Assembly: GCA_035758575.1 (NCBI GenBank)
Contig: DASTXH010000066.1
Coordinates: 1-64,000 of the forward strand
Length of the DNA: 64,000 nt
Direction: 5' to 3'
From: JANWHZ01 sp035758575
GTDB lineage: Bacteria; Patescibacteriota; Saccharimonadia; Saccharimonadales; UBA4665
This document shows, piece by piece, positions 41,155 through 49,539 of this stretch. The stretch's first letter is position 1. Every line of letters begins with the position of its first letter. Below the pieces are notes generated by a model that had not been told where the DNA came from, searched no databases, and was given only the letters and a program-made list of their open reading frames with translations. Both the position numbers and the translations under genes were made by a program.

Positions 41155-41332
41155 GGTGCGGATGAGAGGACTTGGCCACCTTCGGCGGCCCCGCAACTTC
41201 ACGGCGGCAAGCACAGCTTGCCCCGGAAGACTGCCTTGCGAAGCGCCACTGGCGCTTCTCACCTCCACGGGTGGAGGTTCAAGCCTAACCCATGTCAATA
41301 TAAAAAGGCTCCCAAAGGAGCCTTTTTATATT
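41155..41332 (-). repeat. tRNA-Leu-derived repeat unit 3
   Basis: Opens with 20 bases identical to the tRNA 3' end including CCA. The interior is GC-rich with several hairpins (for example GAAGCGCC/GGCGCTTC). Near its right end CCTCCACGGGT is followed by GGTGGAGGTTCAAG, a 13-base inverted match to the tRNA T-arm. It closes with the terminator at 41299-41330. Length 178. Confidence 0.75.
41299..41330. terminator. Terminator after tRNA-Leu
   Basis: TATAAAAAGGCTCC (41299-41312), loop CAAA, GGAGCCTTTTTATA (41317-41330): a perfect 14-bp stem with T-tracts in both directions, directly after the tRNA CCA end on the minus strand. Confidence 0.95.
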
Positions 41333-41415
41333 GGTGCGGATGAGAGGACTTGAACCTCCACGGGTCTCCCCACTAGCTCCTAAGGCTAGCGTGTCTACCA
41401 TTCCACCACATCCGC
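41332..41415 (-). tRNA. tRNA-Leu (anticodon TAG)
   Basis: 84 bases on the minus strand with the CCA end encoded. Acceptor arms GCGGATG (41415-41409) and CATCCGC (41342-41336), discriminator A. The anticodon arm is GCTAG-CCTTAGG-AGCTAG with TAG in the seven-base loop CTTAGGA. A long variable arm (GGGGAGACCC) makes it class II, as Leu requires, and the T-arm reads GGAGG-TTCAAGT-CCTCT. The acceptor end is copied three times downstream. Confidence 0.95.
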
Positions 41416-41522
41416 GCGGACGGTTAGCACCAGTATTGTATCTGAAAGTGCAAAAAACTGCTACCCCTATGTAGCTAGGATCATTGACAAGTATGGTTGC
41501 GTTGCTGATGATTATAGTAACT

Positions 41523-42203
41523 ATGGAACAAAACGTGTCAAATCAGCCCTATACCAGCAGCTGGAGTCACTTCCAGACTAGCATACAACTGGTACGTGAC
41601 AACCTTGAGCCTATCATCATACTGTCTCTGTTGCCTGCATTGCTTACGCAACTAGGTTCAGTATTGGTAACAAAGCACAACGACACGGGCTATTTGCTTA
41701 GCTTGGTGGGTGGCATCTGGACATTTATCAACATGCCGGCCATCGTGGTACTGCAGCTGCGCGGCGCTCGCAACAAAGCTACTACCGTCAATGAGGCATA
41801 CACGCAGGGGTTTCGCCATATCTGGCAAGTACTGGGTACGTTGCTCCTATCTGGAGTACTGATACTGCTCGGATTTATCTGTCTGATCGTGCCAGGGCTG
41901 ATGCTGCTGCGCCGCTATGCCTTGGCGCCGTACTATGTGGTAGACAAAAAGATGGACGTAGGCCAGGCGATGAAGCGCAGCTGGGAGGATAGCAACCATG
42001 CGGCCGGCTATATATGGGGGACTATTGGCGTGGTGCTGGTCATTAGTATTTGCTCGAGTATCCTGGGTGCGATACTCGGTTTTGTACCGGGCGCATCTGC
42101 AATAATCGCCAGTATTCTGAGCTTGGCTGCGTTCTTTCTGCTGCCGCTAAGGTACATCGAGGTAAGCCGGCACGCCAAAGCTGCTGCCACTAGTTCAAAT
42201 TAG
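41523..42203 (+). CDS. Multi-pass membrane protein, DUF975/GDPD-membrane-domain-like
   Basis: 226 residues from ATG 41523. An in-frame ATG at 41484 is possible, but a TTGACA at 41484 region (TTGACA…GATGAT, 17 apart) suggests transcription starts after it. Five or six hydrophobic segments; the block ICLIVPGLMLLRRYALAPYY followed by VVDKKMDVGQAMKRSWE is typical of a widespread family of small membrane proteins of unknown role, with charged turns of this form. C-terminal region ends with helices and RHAKAAATSSN. It ends tail-to-tail with recG, overlapping by 14 bases. Confidence 0.8.
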   Translation: MEQNVSNQPYTSSWSHFQTSIQLVRDNLEPIIILSLLPALLTQLGSVLVTKHNDTGYLLSLVGGIWTFINMPAIVVLQLRGARNKATTVNEAYTQGFRHIWQVLGTLLLSGVLILLGFICLIVPGLMLLRRYALAPYYVVDKKMDVGQAMKRSWEDSNHAAGYIWGTIGVVLVISICSSILGAILGFVPGASAIIASILSLAAFFLLPLRYIEVSRHAKAAATSSN

Positions 42204-44226
42204 TAACGGCGCGAAGCCGGCGCACACGGTCACTAAGCACTGCATAGCGTGTAAGATCTTCATGGCGTTCTATGCAACGTTCGGCTGCGGCGCGGGCCTG
42301 CATGATCAGCTTGGTATCGGTAAGCTGCGCAATGCGTAAGTCCAGCTGGCCATGCTGCATAGTGCCATATATTGCGCCGGGGCCGCGCAGCTTTAGGTCT
42401 AGCTCGGCCAGGCGGAACCCATCGCTGGTGCGCTCCAGCGCGCGCATGCGTGCCGACGGCGCCTTGGCGTCGCTCATCATCAAGAAACAATACGCTTTGT
42501 GCTGCCCGCGGCCGACCCGTCCGCGCAGCTGATGGATTTGCGCCAGGCCAAAGCGGTCGGCAGCCTCTATTAGCATCACACTGGCGTTGGGTACATCCAC
42601 GCCCACCTCGATAACCGTGGTCGACACCAAGACATCAAGCTCATGGACCACAAACGCCTGCATAATGTCGTTTTTTTCGGCCGCCTTCATCTTGCCGTGC
42701 AGCAGACCGACACGGAATTGCTTGAAGTCGCGCCTGGACATACGCTCATATACTTCTTCGGCAGAGCTTAGTTCCAGCGCGGCCGATTCAGTGATAAGTG
42801 GACATACCACGAATGCCTGGCGGCCGGCGGTCAACTCCGCTGCAATACGTTCATTCAGCTGGGCGCGTGAGTTAGGCGAACATATTTCTGTCGCAACCGG
42901 CTGGCGTCCGGCGGGTTTGGCGTCCAAAATAGATACGTCCAATTCACCATAAAGAGTCAGCGCCAGGCTGCGCGGGATGGGCGTAGCCGTCAGGTGCAGT
43001 ACGTGCGGCATATGCCCAGCTTTGGCCTGCAACACCTTGCGCTGCTCCACACCAAAGCGATGCTGCTCGTCTATAATAATCAGCTCTAGGCTATGCATAT
43101 CTACCGCATCTTGGATAAGCGCATGCGTACCCACAATAAAACGCATGTGCCCGGCGGCGATTGCGTCGTGGGCGCTGCGCTTCTGCGCCGCGCTCATGCC
43201 ACCGACAAGTAAGCCTACTAGGTTATCCATGCCCATGGGCGCCAGCAAACGCGCCAACGTTTCGGCATGCTGGCGGGCCAATAGCTCTGTGGGGGCCATC
43301 AGAGCCACCTGGTGCCCCTGGTGCAAAACCATCAGTGCGGCCATGGCCGCCACCACCGTCTTACCTGAGCCCACATCGCCCTCTACCAGGCGGTTCATGG
43401 GGTGTTCACGCTGCATGTCCTTGTATATCTGCCAGATTGCCTTGCGCTGCGCATCAGTAAGGGTAAACGGCAAATGGCCGACGAAATCTTTTGCCATCTT
43501 TTCATGGAACGGCACCTGCGGCGCATATTCACCGGCAATTTCGTACTTGTTGAGCAAACTGGCGAGGATGAGGCTAAATACCTCTTCAAACCCAAGCCGT
43601 GCGCGCGCGGCCTGCAGGCTGGCTGTCGTGGACGGAAAATGTATTTGCTCCATAGCAGCGGCGTAACTCACCAGTTTTTCCTGCCGTACCAACCAGTCGG
43701 GTAACGTTTCGGGGAGCTGGCGGATCAACGGCAGTGTCTGCTTGAGGGCAGCACGGACCTGGCGCGACGTCAGGCCCTTGGTTTCTCGGTACACCGGTAC
43801 GATGCGCGCCGTATTTACTGGAAAATCGCTAGCCGCTTCCATAGTAGGATTCATGATGGCGAAACGCTGATGCGACAGCTCAAAATTACCAGATATGAAA
43901 TACTCCTGGCCGCGCTTCAAGGAATCTGCCCGGTACGGTTGGTTGAACCACACCAGACGTACGCTGCCGGTATCATCAGAGGCGACGGCTTCAGTAATAT
44001 GCATACCGCGGCGAACATATCGGCCGCTTACCTGCTTTATAAACCCGCACACCGTTACATGGCCGGGCTTCATATCGCGCATGGGCGACAGCACCGAATA
44101 ATCGTCGTATGTACGGGGATAATAGTCTATCAATTGCGCCAGCGTACGCACACCTAACCGCACGTACAGCCTTGCCGCCGCCTCACCCACCCCCTTCAGG
44201 GTCTGTATAGAATCTTCCAACACCAT
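42190..44226 (-). CDS. recG: ATP-dependent DNA helicase RecG
   Basis: 678 residues, standard. N-terminal wedge/OB domain with LKGVGEAAARLYVRLGVRTL, YYPRTYDDYS and GHVTVCGFI. Helicase motif I is VEGDVGSGKTVVAAMAALMV, motif II IIIDEQHRFGVEQRK (DEQH), motif III HLTATPIPRSLALTLYGELD, and motifs V-VI VDVPNASVMLIEAADRFGLA and QLRGRVGRGQHKAYC. It rescues stalled replication forks. The start ATG follows a short spacer from an unseen promoter. Confidence 0.98.
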   Translation of the reverse strand: MVLEDSIQTLKGVGEAAARLYVRLGVRTLAQLIDYYPRTYDDYSVLSPMRDMKPGHVTVCGFIKQVSGRYVRRGMHITEAVASDDTGSVRLVWFNQPYRADSLKRGQEYFISGNFELSHQRFAIMNPTMEAASDFPVNTARIVPVYRETKGLTSRQVRAALKQTLPLIRQLPETLPDWLVRQEKLVSYAAAMEQIHFPSTTASLQAARARLGFEEVFSLILASLLNKYEIAGEYAPQVPFHEKMAKDFVGHLPFTLTDAQRKAIWQIYKDMQREHPMNRLVEGDVGSGKTVVAAMAALMVLHQGHQVALMAPTELLARQHAETLARLLAPMGMDNLVGLLVGGMSAAQKRSAHDAIAAGHMRFIVGTHALIQDAVDMHSLELIIIDEQHRFGVEQRKVLQAKAGHMPHVLHLTATPIPRSLALTLYGELDVSILDAKPAGRQPVATEICSPNSRAQLNERIAAELTAGRQAFVVCPLITESAALELSSAEEVYERMSRRDFKQFRVGLLHGKMKAAEKNDIMQAFVVHELDVLVSTTVIEVGVDVPNASVMLIEAADRFGLAQIHQLRGRVGRGQHKAYCFLMMSDAKAPSARMRALERTSDGFRLAELDLKLRGPGAIYGTMQHGQLDLRIAQLTDTKLIMQARAAAERCIERHEDLTRYAVLSDRVRRLRAVTNLN

Positions 44227-44293
44227 CGTATTCAGTATAGCCTTTACGGTATGGTACAGGCTAGCACCGGCTGCAGCCCTAGCAGCACGAGCA

Positions 44294-45079
44294 CTAGTCT
44301 ACTTTGCGGACGAGGAAGAAGATGCTTGGCCCAAAGAACATAGGCGCCAATGGCACCTGCAATGCCTTTTCGATGTTTATCATAGTGTTCACTGACAACA
44401 TCTGTTTCAACCGCGGACTGCGCAGGTTAGACACCGACAGAATGCGTTCCACGCGAAGACCCGCGTGGGATAACTGGCGCATCATGGTGTGCGGATTGTG
44501 GTTTACGAATGGTACCTCGTCCTTCTTCTTGTTCTGTGCTGAACGGATGTCTACGGGGCGTACCGGCAGCTTGGAGCCGCGTATCAGGTGTCTTAAGCGA
44601 TTACGTGCATGGGCATAGTTGGCCATTTCGATGATGGCATAGCCATCGTCGCTAAGTACGCGAGCAATTTCCGCCAGCTCCGGCGTGGGATCCGGCAAGT
44701 GGTGCATGACGCGCACCATGGTTATAAGGTCTACTGAACCATCGGGCATCTCCAGGTCGCTGGCCTGCACCAGCTTGCGCTCAATTTCATCGTGCCCCTT
44801 TAAGAAATCTTTTGCGATGTCCAGCTGCTGTTGGCTGGGCTCGGCCAACACCACTTTGTCGGCATACTTTTCGAGTAGTAGACATAGTCGTCCGTAGCCA
44901 CCGCCAATGTCCACTGCCTTACCAAAATGTTTGCCTTTTAGGAGGCGCTGGATGGCGACCTCCTCTGCGGCGTGCTCATAGTCACGGCCGTCCCAGTAAT
45001 GCAGATAATTGTAGCTAGGATCGTTGTACTGGTCGGCTTTTTTGTGCTGCTTGGAAGTGTCTTGTGCTTGTTGTGCCAT
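44294..45079 (-). CDS. Class I SAM-dependent methyltransferase
   Basis: 261 residues. Motif I AVDIGGGYGRLCLLLEKYAD, motif II VVLAEPSQQQLDIAKDFL, and SVDLITMVRVMHHLPDPTPE before the strand-4 region mark the Methyltransf_11 type. The C-terminal part (PRLKQMLSVNTMINIEKALQ) is a likely substrate cap. It could act on a lipid, quinone-like or small molecule; nothing nearby tells which. Between recG and tyrS, each with short spacing. Confidence 0.88.
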   Translation of the reverse strand: MAQQAQDTSKQHKKADQYNDPSYNYLHYWDGRDYEHAAEEVAIQRLLKGKHFGKAVDIGGGYGRLCLLLEKYADKVVLAEPSQQQLDIAKDFLKGHDEIERKLVQASDLEMPDGSVDLITMVRVMHHLPDPTPELAEIARVLSDDGYAIIEMANYAHARNRLRHLIRGSKLPVRPVDIRSAQNKKKDEVPFVNHNPHTMMRQLSHAGLRVERILSVSNLRSPRLKQMLSVNTMINIEKALQVPLAPMFFGPSIFFLVRKVD

Positions 45080-45116
45080 AGTTGCCTGTATTATTTCTTA
45101 CTGTCATTGTACCAAA

Positions 45117-46349
45117 TTATCGTGTCACGACTGCAAAGCTATTTTTACCACGCCTGATAAGATTGTCGCCAGGCTGCAATGGTTCTATATCGACGCCCGT
45201 AAGCTTTTTGCCATTGACGACGATTGCACCGGCGTTGATCAATCGACCTGCCTCTGAACGGGATCCTGCTAGGCCGGCGCGTACCAGCAGTGCCGGCAAT
45301 GTCTCATCGGCCGATGATTGGATACTGGGCAGCTCAGCCTTCAACATTGTGAGGTCTGCAGCCACGAGATCCATAAAAGGCCGATCACCAAATAGCACTT
45401 CCGTCACCTTACGCGCAGCGTCAGCCTTATCCGCGCCATGTACGACCTTCGTCACCTCATATGCAAGCGCCTTCTGAGCGGCGCGGCCGCCTGGACTCTG
45501 TTTGAACTCCGTCATCAACCCCGCTACTTGGTCACGCGTTAGAAGCGTATAAATGCCCAGGTAGCTCTCCACGCTCTCGTCATCAGCGTTCAACCAGAAC
45601 TGGTAGAAACGATATACGCTGGTTTGCTGTTCATCCAGCCATACAGCGCCGCCTTCACTTTTGCCAAACTTTACGCCGGTAGCCTTGTTCACCACTAAAG
45701 GCGCAGACCAAATATCCGCCTCACCGCCCTCTATACGGCGGATAAGTTCCACGCCGGCGATAGAGTTGCCCCATTGGTCAGCACCGCATACTTGCAGATG
45801 AACGCCTTTTGTACGGAACAAGTGCAGGAAATCATAGCCCTGGATGAGTGAATAGCTGAACTCAGCGTAGCTGATGCCCGCACCGTCTTCACTCAGCCGT
45901 TTCTGCACGAACTCGCGGCCCAGCATCTGGCGCATGGGCACATGTTTGCCGACAGTCCGCAAAAACTCCAGGTAGCCCAGGCCCTTGAACCAGTCGTAGT
46001 TGTTCACTACTTCAAAGGTCTGGCCGGCAAATAACTGCTGATACTGGCCAATAATCGCCTGTGCGTTGCGGTCCACTTCATCTACAGGCTTGAGGTCGCG
46101 CTCCTGCGCCTTGCCGTCCGGATCCCCAATAAGCCCGGTCGCACCGCCCACGAGTAGAACGGCTTTGTGCCCATGAGCTATAAAATGACGTACCATCATG
46201 GCAATCGCCAGGTTCCCTACAGTCATAGAGTTGGCACTTGGATCAACGCCCCAATAGAATGCAATCGGCGCTCCGTCTAAGACCTGTATGTCTTTATAAG
46301 TGGTTTGGTTTACAAAGCCGCGCCACTGCAGTTCTTCGGAAAGCGTCAT
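45117..46349 (-). CDS. tyrS: Tyrosyl-tRNA synthetase
   Basis: 410 residues, standard. The HIGH-like signature is degenerate, YWGVDPSANSMTVGNLAIAM (TVGN in place of HIGH). The tyrosine pocket block LIQGYDFLHLFRTKGVHLQV and GGADQWGN-like CGADQWGNSIAGVELIRRIE follow. KMSKS appears as KFGKSEGGAVWLDE near 226-230. The C-terminal S4 RNA-binding domain (LLVRAGLAGSRSEAGRLINA, GAIVVNGKKL) is intact. Charges tRNA-Tyr, one of the targets of E5-type nucleases. Confidence 0.97.
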   Translation of the reverse strand: MTLSEELQWRGFVNQTTYKDIQVLDGAPIAFYWGVDPSANSMTVGNLAIAMMVRHFIAHGHKAVLLVGGATGLIGDPDGKAQERDLKPVDEVDRNAQAIIGQYQQLFAGQTFEVVNNYDWFKGLGYLEFLRTVGKHVPMRQMLGREFVQKRLSEDGAGISYAEFSYSLIQGYDFLHLFRTKGVHLQVCGADQWGNSIAGVELIRRIEGGEADIWSAPLVVNKATGVKFGKSEGGAVWLDEQQTSVYRFYQFWLNADDESVESYLGIYTLLTRDQVAGLMTEFKQSPGGRAAQKALAYEVTKVVHGADKADAARKVTEVLFGDRPFMDLVAADLTMLKAELPSIQSSADETLPALLVRAGLAGSRSEAGRLINAGAIVVNGKKLTGVDIEPLQPGDNLIRRGKNSFAVVTR

Positions 46350-46429
46350 GGTAATCGTCCTTTAATTACTCCTTCTGGTAAGCAAGTATACCCTACGACA
46401 ACGCCTGTGCATAATACATATAAAGCGCT

Positions 46430-46468
46430 GAAAATGCTGGCATTTTCTCAGCCGGTGTTTGCTATAAT
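46430..46468 (+). promoter_or_regulatory. Promoter of the penicillin-binding protein gene
   Basis: Extended -10 TGCTATAAT (TATAAT at 46463-46468) with no good -35. About 16 bases upstream lies the inverted repeat GAAAATGC-TG-GCATTTTC (46430-46447), placed where a regulator could help or block polymerase. Confidence 0.6.
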
Positions 46469-46505
46469 CGAAATGACATATACGTAGGGAGCGGACAATA
46501 AAAGC

Positions 46506-49460
46506 ATGAACGGACCAAGCAGGGACAGCACCGGTAGACGCCGCCCGGGTAGGCGCAGCTATACCACGACATCAGGCAAAACTATACGCATCAACCAAAG
46601 CCTCAACGACCGCATGCATGCGCGCAAGCAGGCGCGTGATGCACGTAAAGCCGCCTATTTGAGCACACTGCCCAAAAATCCCTTCCTGCGTATCCTGTAC
46701 CGCATGCACCCAAAGCGTGTTCTCCGCTACTGGTTCAGCCGCGAGGGCCTTATTATGGGGCTCAAGATTACCGGCATCGGCATTGTCGTGGTGTTTATTG
46801 CCACCATTGGCGTGTTCGCCTATTTCCGCAAAGACCTGCCGAAGATCAAAGATATATCCGGCGACAACCTCGGCGGCAGCATCACCTATTACGATAGCAC
46901 CGGCAAAACGGTGCTATGGCAGGATTACGACGCCGTAAAACGCATTCCCGTGCCCGGCGACCAGATTTCCGGGTATATGAAGCAAGCTACTGTGGCAGTC
47001 GAGGACAAGAACTTCTATCACGAAGGCGCTTTCAACTTTACCGGCATCGCCCGCGCGGCCACGCACGACGTGTTCGGTGGCGGCGGCAGCCTGCAGGGCG
47101 GCTCTACCATCACCCAGCAGCTAGTAAAGCTGAATGAACAGTGGACCGACAACCGTACTATCACCCGCAAGGTCAAGGAGCTGATCCTGGCAGTAGAACT
47201 TAGCCGCGAGTATTCCAAAGACGACATCCTCACCGGATACCTGAACGTCGCCCCCTACGGCGGCGTAGAATACGGCGTAGAGGCGGCCGCACGCGACTAT
47301 TTCGGTACCGACGCCAAAGACCTCACGCTCGCTCAGGCAGCCATGCTGGCCGCCATTCCGCAGTCTCCCTACTACTATTCGCCATATAGCAGCCCGGTCT
47401 ACAACAAAGACGCAACCACTGACGCCTTTGCGAAAGATGAGTTGCTTGGCCGTCAGCAGTATATCCTGGATCAAATGGTGGCACAGCACATGATTACCGC
47501 CCAGCAGGCCAAAGACGCCAAAGCGGTAGACATCTTGGCGCAAGTCAAACCGCTGCAATCCAAATACAACGGTATCAAGGCGCCATACTTTGTTCTGGCA
47601 GCCAAATCGGAGCTGGAGCAAAAATATGGCTCACAGACGGTACAGCGCGGCGGCTGGCAAGTAACCACAACTCTAGATATGAACTTACAGACCGAAGCCG
47701 AAAAATTGGTCGCCAGCAACTATTCCAATATCCAATATCTTACCGGCGGAGCAGCCGACGAAGAGGCAGTAGTAGCTGAAGACGTACAAAAGGGTCAGAT
47801 AGTGGCGCTGGTAGGCGGCGTAGACTTCACAAAGAACCAAAACAATTACGCCGCCGGCATCCTGATCCCGCCAGGGTCAAGTTTTAAACCGTACGACTAC
47901 ACGACATTCATCAACAACAATACGAATGTAGGCGCTGGCTCAGTACTATATGACTCACAAGGCCCGCTGCCCGGTTACCCTTGTACCGACAAAAACATTC
48001 CAAAGCACGACCCAGGCGCAAACTGCCTATGGGACTACGACTTCCTCTATCCTGGACCCATCACCTTACGGTACGCGCTCGGCGGCTCGCGTAACGTACC
48101 TGCGGTGAAGGCTATGCTTTCCGCCATCCCCAATGACACCAGCTCCGGCAACGTGGCATCCATCAACAAAACCATCGCCACGGCGTCCGCAATGATGGAC
48201 AACCCCTACAATCCCACGACATACAACTGTTATTCAGATGAAGCGCTCACCAAGACGACACAATGTTATGGAGCGTCGGCCATCGGCGACGGCGCCTTCC
48301 TGTACCTGGACGACCACGTGAACGGCCTGTCTACCCTTGCCCGCCTCGGCGTCGCCATTCCGCGCACGTTCATCCTAAAAATTACCGATTCATCCAACAA
48401 AAACATCTACCAGTGGCAGCAGCCGCAAGGCAAGCAAGTGGTCAACAAAGATTCCGCATACATCCTAGACAACATGGCCTCCGACCCGAATGCCAGTTAC
48501 CTGCCCGGTTCATGCAGCGCCACCAACTGTAGTGGATACAAGTTCCACCGCTACCAGGGATGGCACTTTGCCATCAAAACCGGTACCACCAACAATGGCT
48601 TTGACGGCCTTATGACCAGCTGGTCAACGAAGTACGCCGTGGTGGCATGGGTAGGCAACCACAACCGCAACAAGGACCTCACTGCAGCCCGCGGTACATC
48701 TATGGAGTACCTGACCGAGCCGCTGGTAAAAGGCTTCATGCAATACGCGCATAACGGCGTCGCACCAGTGAACTGGCAGCAGCCATCGGACATCAAGGTA
48801 TTACCCGCCTTTGTCATCACCAACCACATCCACTACGGCGATGTAGAACCCAGCACCAGCACCGACATTTATCCGTCGTGGTACCAGGCGCCATCAACCA
48901 GCAACGCCTCACAAACCATCGATAAAGTCTCCGGCAAGGCAGCCACCAGCTGCACGCCAGACCTTGCCAAGAACACCCAGACCAACGGCAATGCCAATAC
49001 GTTCTCGGTCGACAAGTTTGTATCCGGCGCGTTGAACCCCAGCACGCTCAGCGGCACCGACGACATACACATCTGCGGCGACCAGCCGCCCACCACATCA
49101 GTCACCGTCGCCAGTACGGCAAACCCCGGCACCAAGGATACGTGCGACCCAACCTGCACCATCACCGTAACCGTATCGCAGGGCACGCATCCGCTCTCTG
49201 GCGGCTCGTACACCACCGCACCTGCCGGCAGCATCGTGGTAACGCTTGATGGCCAAGCCATCAACACCCAGCCCATACCAGCCGACCAAAGCGATGTGTA
49301 TTCGTACTCGTTCCAGTACACCGCGTCTAACAATACCGGTGGTAGTCTATCTGTTGCAGGCACCGACAGCGTGCTGTACCAAGGCACGGCTACGGATAAA
49401 TTGACACTCGTACCGACCGGCACCACCACAAATAATCAGGGCGGTCCAGGCGGCCACTGA
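46506..49460 (+). CDS. Bifunctional penicillin-binding protein (PBP1A-type)
   Basis: 984 residues. Basic cytoplasmic start, one membrane helix at about 87-106, then a GT51 transglycosylase domain with catalytic Glu166 in ATVAVEDKNFYHEGAF and GGSTITQQLVKL. The transpeptidase domain has Ser458-x-x-Lys461 (PPGSSFKPYD), SRN at 528-530 (LGGSRN) and KTGT at 691-694. It polymerises and crosslinks peptidoglycan outside the membrane. A long Thr/Ser/Pro-rich tail of about 200 residues with an Ig-like stretch (VTVSQGTHPLSGGSYTTAPA) exceeds typical PBP1A. Monocistronic, ended by a terminator shared with radA. Confidence 0.97.
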   Translation: MNGPSRDSTGRRRPGRRSYTTTSGKTIRINQSLNDRMHARKQARDARKAAYLSTLPKNPFLRILYRMHPKRVLRYWFSREGLIMGLKITGIGIVVVFIATIGVFAYFRKDLPKIKDISGDNLGGSITYYDSTGKTVLWQDYDAVKRIPVPGDQISGYMKQATVAVEDKNFYHEGAFNFTGIARAATHDVFGGGGSLQGGSTITQQLVKLNEQWTDNRTITRKVKELILAVELSREYSKDDILTGYLNVAPYGGVEYGVEAAARDYFGTDAKDLTLAQAAMLAAIPQSPYYYSPYSSPVYNKDATTDAFAKDELLGRQQYILDQMVAQHMITAQQAKDAKAVDILAQVKPLQSKYNGIKAPYFVLAAKSELEQKYGSQTVQRGGWQVTTTLDMNLQTEAEKLVASNYSNIQYLTGGAADEEAVVAEDVQKGQIVALVGGVDFTKNQNNYAAGILIPPGSSFKPYDYTTFINNNTNVGAGSVLYDSQGPLPGYPCTDKNIPKHDPGANCLWDYDFLYPGPITLRYALGGSRNVPAVKAMLSAIPNDTSSGNVASINKTIATASAMMDNPYNPTTYNCYSDEALTKTTQCYGASAIGDGAFLYLDDHVNGLSTLARLGVAIPRTFILKITDSSNKNIYQWQQPQGKQVVNKDSAYILDNMASDPNASYLPGSCSATNCSGYKFHRYQGWHFAIKTGTTNNGFDGLMTSWSTKYAVVAWVGNHNRNKDLTAARGTSMEYLTEPLVKGFMQYAHNGVAPVNWQQPSDIKVLPAFVITNHIHYGDVEPSTSTDIYPSWYQAPSTSNASQTIDKVSGKAATSCTPDLAKNTQTNGNANTFSVDKFVSGALNPSTLSGTDDIHICGDQPPTTSVTVASTANPGTKDTCDPTCTITVTVSQGTHPLSGGSYTTAPAGSIVVTLDGQAINTQPIPADQSDVYSYSFQYTASNNTGGSLSVAGTDSVLYQGTATDKLTLVPTGTTTNNQGGPGGH

Positions 49461-49480
49461 AGGCGGCTGTTACCCTAAAC

Positions 49481-49509
49481 AAAAGAGCGCGTGCGGTACG
49501 CGCTCTTTT
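49481..49509. terminator. Bidirectional terminator between the PBP gene and radA
   Basis: AAAAGAGCGCGT (49481-49492), loop GCGGT, ACGCGCTCTTTT (49498-49509), a perfect 12-bp stem. It ends both convergent genes. Confidence 0.93.
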
Positions 49510-49539
49510 TAGTAGGCCCTAAAGTGCCGGTGTTCGCAG

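Noticed and set aside
40789..41353. Plus-strand ORFs of 184 and 133 codons across the tRNA-derived array
   Set aside because: They translate repeated tRNA ends and terminators (repeated GADER-type strings) and look like repeat artefacts.
40792..41415. CRISPR array
   Set aside because: Only three spaced copies, units of about 180 bp with terminators, no direct repeat/spacer regularity and no cas genes.
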